From the NCBI GenBank assembly GCA_009823505.1, contig VZQC01005691.1, positions 2,545,140 to 2,609,139 on the forward strand: 64,000 nt of DNA, read 5' to 3'. The notes below the pieces were generated by a model, which made no database searches, was not told where the DNA came from, and worked only from the letters and a program-made list of their open reading frames with translations. The stretch comes from Rhizomys pruinosus (lineage: Eukaryota > Chordata > Mammalia > Rodentia > Spalacidae). Shown piece by piece: positions 58,896 to 64,000 of this stretch (positions within the stretch are counted from its first letter, which is position 1; every line of letters begins with the position of its first letter). The position numbers and the translations under genes are program-made.

Positions 58896-59766
58896 GGAGG
58901 CAGGGCAGCAGGGTCTGGCAGACGTAGGAGAAGATCAGACTCCTGTCATCATGTCCTGAGACCCAGGACCTCCACCCGCTGCCAGTTCCATGACAAGCAG
59001 TGCACAGACCAAGGCAGGACCCACAGGACAGGAAGCATAGAGTGGACACCACAGGATCTCGGAACGCTTTTCACAGCCAGGACGCACCTGGGTGTGGCTC
59101 ACAGCCCCGCTGCACAGGGAGGCTGCAGCCCAGGAAGGCTTTATCTCCTGGGTCCACTCTCCAGCTCAGCACCTTCGCTTTTTCTCTTGGGATGGCTACT
59201 TTTCTGCCTTGCTGGGTGACTAGAGGAAAAGAGCAGGGAGGCCCCCTCATGGAAGACTCCTGAGACAGAAGTGAAAGGGATCCCCCTTCAGGAGTTGGGT
59301 GCCAACCAGACATTGCAGGGATTTTAAACCAAGGGCTTGTGGCCAAACCAGGATCCATCTGGGTCTATGTGCAGCTAGGACCCCCCCCCCCACTCAGGGG
59401 CCTCAGGAGTCTTGGGAACCATCAGTGTAGCTGGGAAAAAAGTCCCAACCAGCCCTGTCTATATCAATCTGGATCTTCCCTAGGTCGAGCATAGCATTCA
59501 GCATCCCCGAGGTTGGCCCTGCAGATGGCAGCCTTAACCCAGCCCTTGCCCACCCAAATCTGAGGAGACAGGCACTGAAAGCCAGCAGATCCCTTCTGCA
59601 GAGGTGACAGGCAGGTACAGGAACCCCCAACAGAGGGTCCTCCCTTCGCCCCTCATGGCTAGGCCATCATGGACTCAAACCCATCCAGGAACGTCCAGAG
59701 AGGAGGGAGCTGCTCAGCCTCGGCCTGGAAGCAGCACACTTAGCACTTCTAATAAAAACACATGCT

Positions 59767-59935
59767 GCTGGGCGTGGCGGTGCACGCCTTTAATCCCAGC
59801 ACTCAGGAGGCAGAGGCAGGCGGATCTCTGTGAGTTCAAGACCAGCCTGGTCTACATAGTGAGCTCTAGGCCAGCTGGGACTAAAGGGAGACCGTGTCTC
59901 AAAAAGACAAAAAACAAAACAAACAAACAAAAAAT
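59767..59935 (+). mobile_element. B1 SINE
   Basis: CTGGGCGTGGCGGTGCACGC, TTTAATCCCAGCACTCAGGA, AGACCAGCCTGGTCTACATA and GAGACCGTGTCTCAAAAAG form a near full-length B1 with an A/C-rich tail. Confidence 0.92.
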
Positions 59936-60869
59936 CCACATGGTGATATGCCCCAACTTTCTGCAGAGGACAAGACAACCTGGAAATGACGTGTTAAAGA
60001 ACCTCCAGCCTTCAGAAATTTTCAGAGGACATTAAACAGAAGTAGGAGATGCCAAGAATGGCTGCAGAACCTGGGGCACACTGACATGCCCCAAGCACCA
60101 TCTGGAAAGATAGAACCCTCCAGAAACCTCTTCATGGCAAGAGTCACAAATCACTACACCAAACAGCAGGGAAGGAGGCCACTCTTACCTTCAGAATGAC
60201 AGGTCTCCTGCTCATACCATTCCCCACCTAGAGCCACCGTTAGGCTCCTCAGCCCATCCTGTCGTCTGTGCCCCTGGGAGTCCTTTAGGCTCCAGACATT
60301 CCTAGGCCAGTGTTTACCTTGCACTGGTTGGAAAAGGCTCCCATACCAGGCCATCCAGTGTGTCACACCATGCCATCATGGTGATGCCCAGTCCAGACAT
60401 GCAGGAACTATGACGGCTGCCCTGACCCCTGACAACTCTACCTTGCAAAGTCCAGCCTGTGGCTGCTTGTACTCTGAGTCTCCCAATGCAAACCTCTGTT
60501 TCTTCAGGACACAGTGGAGTGGTAGCAGCAGTGGGGAAGATCTGCTGGATTTCACTGTCTACACTGGTGAGTAGCAGGACCAATCAGCCATCCTTTAAGC
60601 ATCCCTGGAGTAGATGGGAAAGAACCTGACTCTTGCTGTTAAATGGAGACTAGGAATAAGGGACGAGGAATGGAAGATATGTGAAGCTCAGAAAGGCCCC
60701 TTGTTGCATTGGTATGACGACACCACCCCAGAACCTTGTGTGCCACACTAGAGGGACATCAGCCCACATTCTGATGGTCCTTCCCCTTAGCCCTGAGGTC
60801 ACTGCTGAGGATTTCTGCCTACACGGCCAGTGAGGCCATGACCATTTGCCTGCCTGGGCAGAGCCTGCG

Positions 60870-60911
60870 GCCATCAATGCTGACACAGAGGCCATCAATG
60901 CTGACATAGAG
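60870..60911. repeat. 21-bp tandem duplication
   Basis: Two copies of a 21-bp unit starting GCCATCAATGCTGACA at 60870-60890 and 60891-60911, with one difference. Confidence 0.95.
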
Positions 60912-61621
60912 GAAACTGCCTCTGTCCATCCAGGAGTCCAGTGTTCTCCCTGGAGGAGGGGGACATGGCCACTTGGCTGGGGCAGGCATTACACCAGCAG
61001 GCCTTCTCCACCCCCAGGTCCTGACTGGCTAGGGCAGGGAGCAGTCAGACTACAAACTCAGAGAGAAAGCACCAGTCCTTCCCAGACTCCCAAGAAAATA
61101 TTCTTTAAAATCACAGTTTCACACACACAATTTGTATCTTTTTCACAATAGCTGCCTATGAGTAGTCTGTAGCGCTTGCAGTACCCACGGGTCCTCTGGG
61201 CCAAGGAGAGCTAGATTCCTCAGCAAGTGGGGCTCACATGGCCACAAGGGGGCCGGGCCCAAGAGCCAGCCAGGACTATGGCTTTCACCTGCTGTCACTC
61301 TTGCTAGATAGATGCACTGATTTTCATTCCGTCTCCAGTTAAATAGTCTCCATCTCAACTACAAACAAGGGTGGTGCCTGAGAACCAGGGCTTGGAGTAG
61401 ATGATGGACTTAGGTGGACCGATCTCATCTGAACCCTGACCAAGAGCAGGCTCTGCCTTCAGAGAATGCTCCAGAAAACCACCTGACAGCACAGCTGGCA
61501 CGTGACTAGAAAACCATTTTGTGTCCAAGCTGTCATTTAAACTCTTCCTAGCCTGGAACGAAGAAGCCAGAGCTCCCAAGTGAGAGGTTTTGGAGCCTGG
61601 ACCCTGGCCTGGAGGCTGCTC

Positions 61622-61678
61622 GCTCTGGGGGGCTTTGTGGGCAGCCCTGGCTCTGGGGGGCCTTTGTGGGCAGCTCTG
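61622..61678. repeat. 28/29-bp tandem duplication
   Basis: Two near-identical units starting GCTCTGGGGGGC and containing TTTGTGGGCAGC, 28 and 29 bp long. Confidence 0.9.
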
Positions 61679-63518
61679 TCTTGACTCTACTCCCAGATAC
61701 ACGCTGGCCTCATTTCTCTTCATTTTGCTGATCAGTAAGGCTCTGAGATGGGCTCAAAAATGGATGCTGGAAGCCTGTCTGAGGCCCCAGTGTTCAGCAC
61801 ATCAGTGGAGCTCAACAGAGGCCAATTTTCCTGAATGCACTGCTGTAAATGGTGGCAGGCTAGGCTGTCTGAACTTCACTGTCGTACTGATTCAGGAAGA
61901 GAGCGATGGTCTACCCCAGGAGAGTCGGCTTGTGCATGGTGGGCAAGGAAGGAAGAGTGTTTGCCTCGAGATGTCCTGAAAGGAGAGAGGACTCCCTGCA
62001 GTGCCCAGGTTGATCCATAAAAAATTAATCCAGGCCTCACATTGGTCGGCTGACTCTGGGCAGCACAGGCCCAGCACACTTCTGCTTTGGGGTCATGCTG
62101 CAGTTTAACCTCCATTGTGTGTACAGTTCATCTTGCAGCCCCAGCCAGAACAAAATGCTGCATTGAATGACTTCCCTAGGCCCTAGTGCTCCTCACTGGT
62201 CCTTGTAAGACTCCAGTTCTCCGGGAGGCAGCCCCTCAGAGCACACACTCCAGAGAGGAGGAGATGCTCGGGAGAGGAGGGAGCGACAAGCTTCTGTATG
62301 ACAGGGAGTGCCAGGCCGCTAAAGCAAATGGCAAAGTGCCTTCTGTTCACAGGTCAGGCCCCCTCAGGAACCCGTTCTCACAGTATTTACCACTCGAAAT
62401 CTCCCCTGGGACTTGGGGGAAAGACATCACTAAGAATGAAGAGTAATTATAACAACAGCCTGGCTCAAAGACGATTCTAACAACCTGAGAAAAGTGAGTC
62501 ATCTCCCAGTGGAGGTCAAATGTCTTCGATGATAGAAAAAGCATCCCCATGGATGTATGGGGAAAAAACAAGGCCAAGTGACCTACAGGGTCCCTAAGGC
62601 CATGAGGTCCCACTGGTTTCTGCCTGTCCCTTGTGCCAGGGTACCAGCTGGGACCTATCCTGCCATCCTCCTCACACTGCCCTGCTTCCTTTAGATCCTT
62701 GAGAACCCTGAGTCCCCCTGAGTATACACAGCTTACATCCCTGCTATGGAGCTGAGGCCCAGGGTCACCTGCCTGTGGCTCTTTGATCTGTCATTCACAG
62801 CCAGCCAGAAGCTATGCTGATCACTGTCCTAAATGACGAGTCACAGGCTGCAAACCTAAATGTTAGGAGCTGACCGGCTTCCGAGTGTTCATATTTCAGT
62901 GACCTATTAATTATTCATGCAGAGTGGCCTGTGTGTGATGGGCAGATGCTATCAGCAAGTCATTCTGGTGATTGGTAAACAGAGCTGGATTCTATGACCC
63001 ACCCCCCAGGTGGGACACGAGCCTCAGGCCACAGAGTAGCACATGACCTTCATTCCTCCCCTGCCCCCCACCCCCCTGACAAGGGCAAAGGTCCACACTG
63101 CCACGACTTATTCCAAGAGGACTTAGATAACCCCCAGCCCAGCTTCTAGAGAACTTGGCTTCTCAGCCATTCCATCAGCAGTGATCAGCACTCAATAGAC
63201 ATGGAGACCTGGAGACCAGGGGCCAAGAGGAACAGTGAAGGACAGGGGAGGTGCTCAGCAAAGGGGGCTGGCTTGACAGAGCCGGTGGGGTCTAGATGCC
63301 TCCCATTGGTGTAGAGTAACTGAGTTATCTGTTCTGCCAAGGAAAAGTTAGTCTCTTTCTCATTGGTGACAATGTGACAATGGAAGCAGGTCCACTGCAT
63401 GCTCTAGACAGATGTGGGAGTCCCTGCCTTGGTGGCTGGTGGAGCACAATGGTCACTGGAGGTGGTGGGAGCCATCTCTGTAGCTGTAGATGTTCACACA
63501 GACCATGTCCAGAGGTGC

Positions 63519-63578
63519 TGTGCGTGTGCGTGTGCGTGTGCATGTGCGTGTGTGTGTGTGCATGTGTGTGTGTGTGTG
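63519..63578. repeat. (TG)n with GC interruptions
   Basis: GTGCGTGTGCGTGTG-type sequence, then pure GT runs, then a G-run. Alternating purine-pyrimidine over about 60 bp. Confidence 0.95.
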
Positions 63579-64000
63579 GGGGGGGTGTCTTAACTGTCCC
63601 CAGTATGAAAAAGACAAATCTATGGAAAAAGCAGAAGTGACATCATCCCTGGTGGGAACAATGACCCCTGAGAGTAGAACACTGTTCAACAGGAAATTCT
63701 TGGGTGGAAGGAGAGAGTCCTAAGCCTGCACACTCACCACTGGGAAGCAGAGGCTCTGGGCAAGTCCTTCACTGGCATCCCCCATAAGAGCAAAGTTAGG
63801 CTAGGTGCCAGTGCCCCTTCCTCCTCTGAAATGCTATGGCCTTTCATTCCACCTGTTTGTTCTGGTCTGGTCAGCATGGTCCCTTGTGCAATCTTTCTGC
63901 ACCCCAGGGCTACGTCCTTCCTCTCTCTGCTCTTCCCTTCCTGGCTACCACTAGGGTATTTTTCCACTTTGCAGATTGCTGCCTCTATGAACAAACTTCA

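Larger units (their letters stand above)
1..64000 (-). other. Nfatc1: Nfatc1 gene, internal part (exons 4-9)
   Basis: The window lies inside one minus-strand gene. Six exons, read in order of falling coordinate, join in frame into the Rel homology region and long C-terminus of NFATc1, a calcineurin-regulated transcription factor that moves from cytoplasm to nucleus. Exon phases match at every junction (203, 173, 141, 56, 133 and 690 bp). NFATC1 is chosen over NFATC2-4 by the residues [20 protein letters not shown], by QDSKVIFVEKAP, by the short-isoform tail ending in GCFF, and by a C-terminus ending EELDQLYLDD. The first exons, the Ser/Pro-rich regulatory exon and the exon with the DNA-recognition loop are expected above position 64000. 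The final coding exon is expected below position 1. I searched for both and did not see them. Confidence 0.95.
50934..64000 (-). other. Nfatc1 intron 3 (partial, at least 13 kb)
   Basis: This is sequence upstream of exon 4 in gene order. It contains CA/TG-rich stretches (51.06-51.3, 51.72-51.77, 57.48-57.78 and 63.52-63.58 kb), a B4-type element (about 56.94-57.16 kb), a B1 (59.77-59.94 kb), a weak ID-like remnant (about 58.25-58.34 kb) and three two-copy tandem duplications (58.8, 60.9 and 61.6 kb). I searched for the preceding exon, which should encode the HYETEGSRG recognition loop, and did not find it. Confidence 0.85.

Noticed and set aside
50934..64000. Search for the preceding exon with the HYETEGSRG recognition loop
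   Set aside because: No reverse-strand match to this peptide or to the expected PALDWQ phrase was seen, so the exon should lie beyond 64000.

Overview
This 64-kb window is vertebrate nuclear DNA from a muroid rodent. The evidence is SINE content: B1 elements with the muroid internal duplication, several B2 elements with clear target-site duplications, and B3, B4 and ID-type elements. The species is not determined. The B2 copies have a divergent 3' half, so I do not claim laboratory mouse.

The one gene I can support is Nfatc1 (NFAT2), on the minus strand, so the gene runs from high to low coordinates. Six consecutive coding exons are present with intact GT/AG boundaries and matching phases: exon 4 (50731-50933), exon 5 (48775-48947), exon 6 (47026-47166), exon 7 (36826-36881), exon 8 (32761-32893, with a read-through terminal form to 32702) and exon 9 (15722-16411). 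Exons are numbered per transcript; add one if both alternative first exons are counted. Exons 4-8 encode most of the Rel homology region. Exon 9 encodes the long C-terminal transactivation domain, including two SUMO-acceptor-type motifs. The regulatory N-terminus and DNA-recognition-loop exon lie beyond position 64000. The last short coding exon lies beyond position 1.

Layout: 1-15.7 kb is intron 9, rich in old L1 debris, SINEs and simple repeats. 15.7-16.4 kb is exon 9. 16.4-32.8 kb is intron 8, with a near-perfect 62-copy 35-bp minisatellite (17181-19361) and a 14-copy 32-42-bp minisatellite (29279-29751). 32.7-32.9 kb is exon 8, where splicing or read-through decides between long and short isoforms. 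32.9-36.8 kb is intron 7, with an NFAT:AP-1-like composite site. 36.9-47.0 kb is intron 6, with a CAG/CTG repeat, a long CA tract and three B2 insertions. 47.0-50.9 kb holds exons 4-6 close together. 50.9-64 kb is intron 3, mostly unique sequence with CA/TG tracts and several two-copy tandem duplications.

No bacterial-type system, CRISPR array, complete mobile element, RNA gene or second protein-coding gene could be supported. The most unusual items are the giant homogeneous intronic minisatellite, a 48-bp tRNA-like retroposon with a perfect 17-bp target duplication (2823-2911), and the composite AP-1/NFAT site in intron 7.
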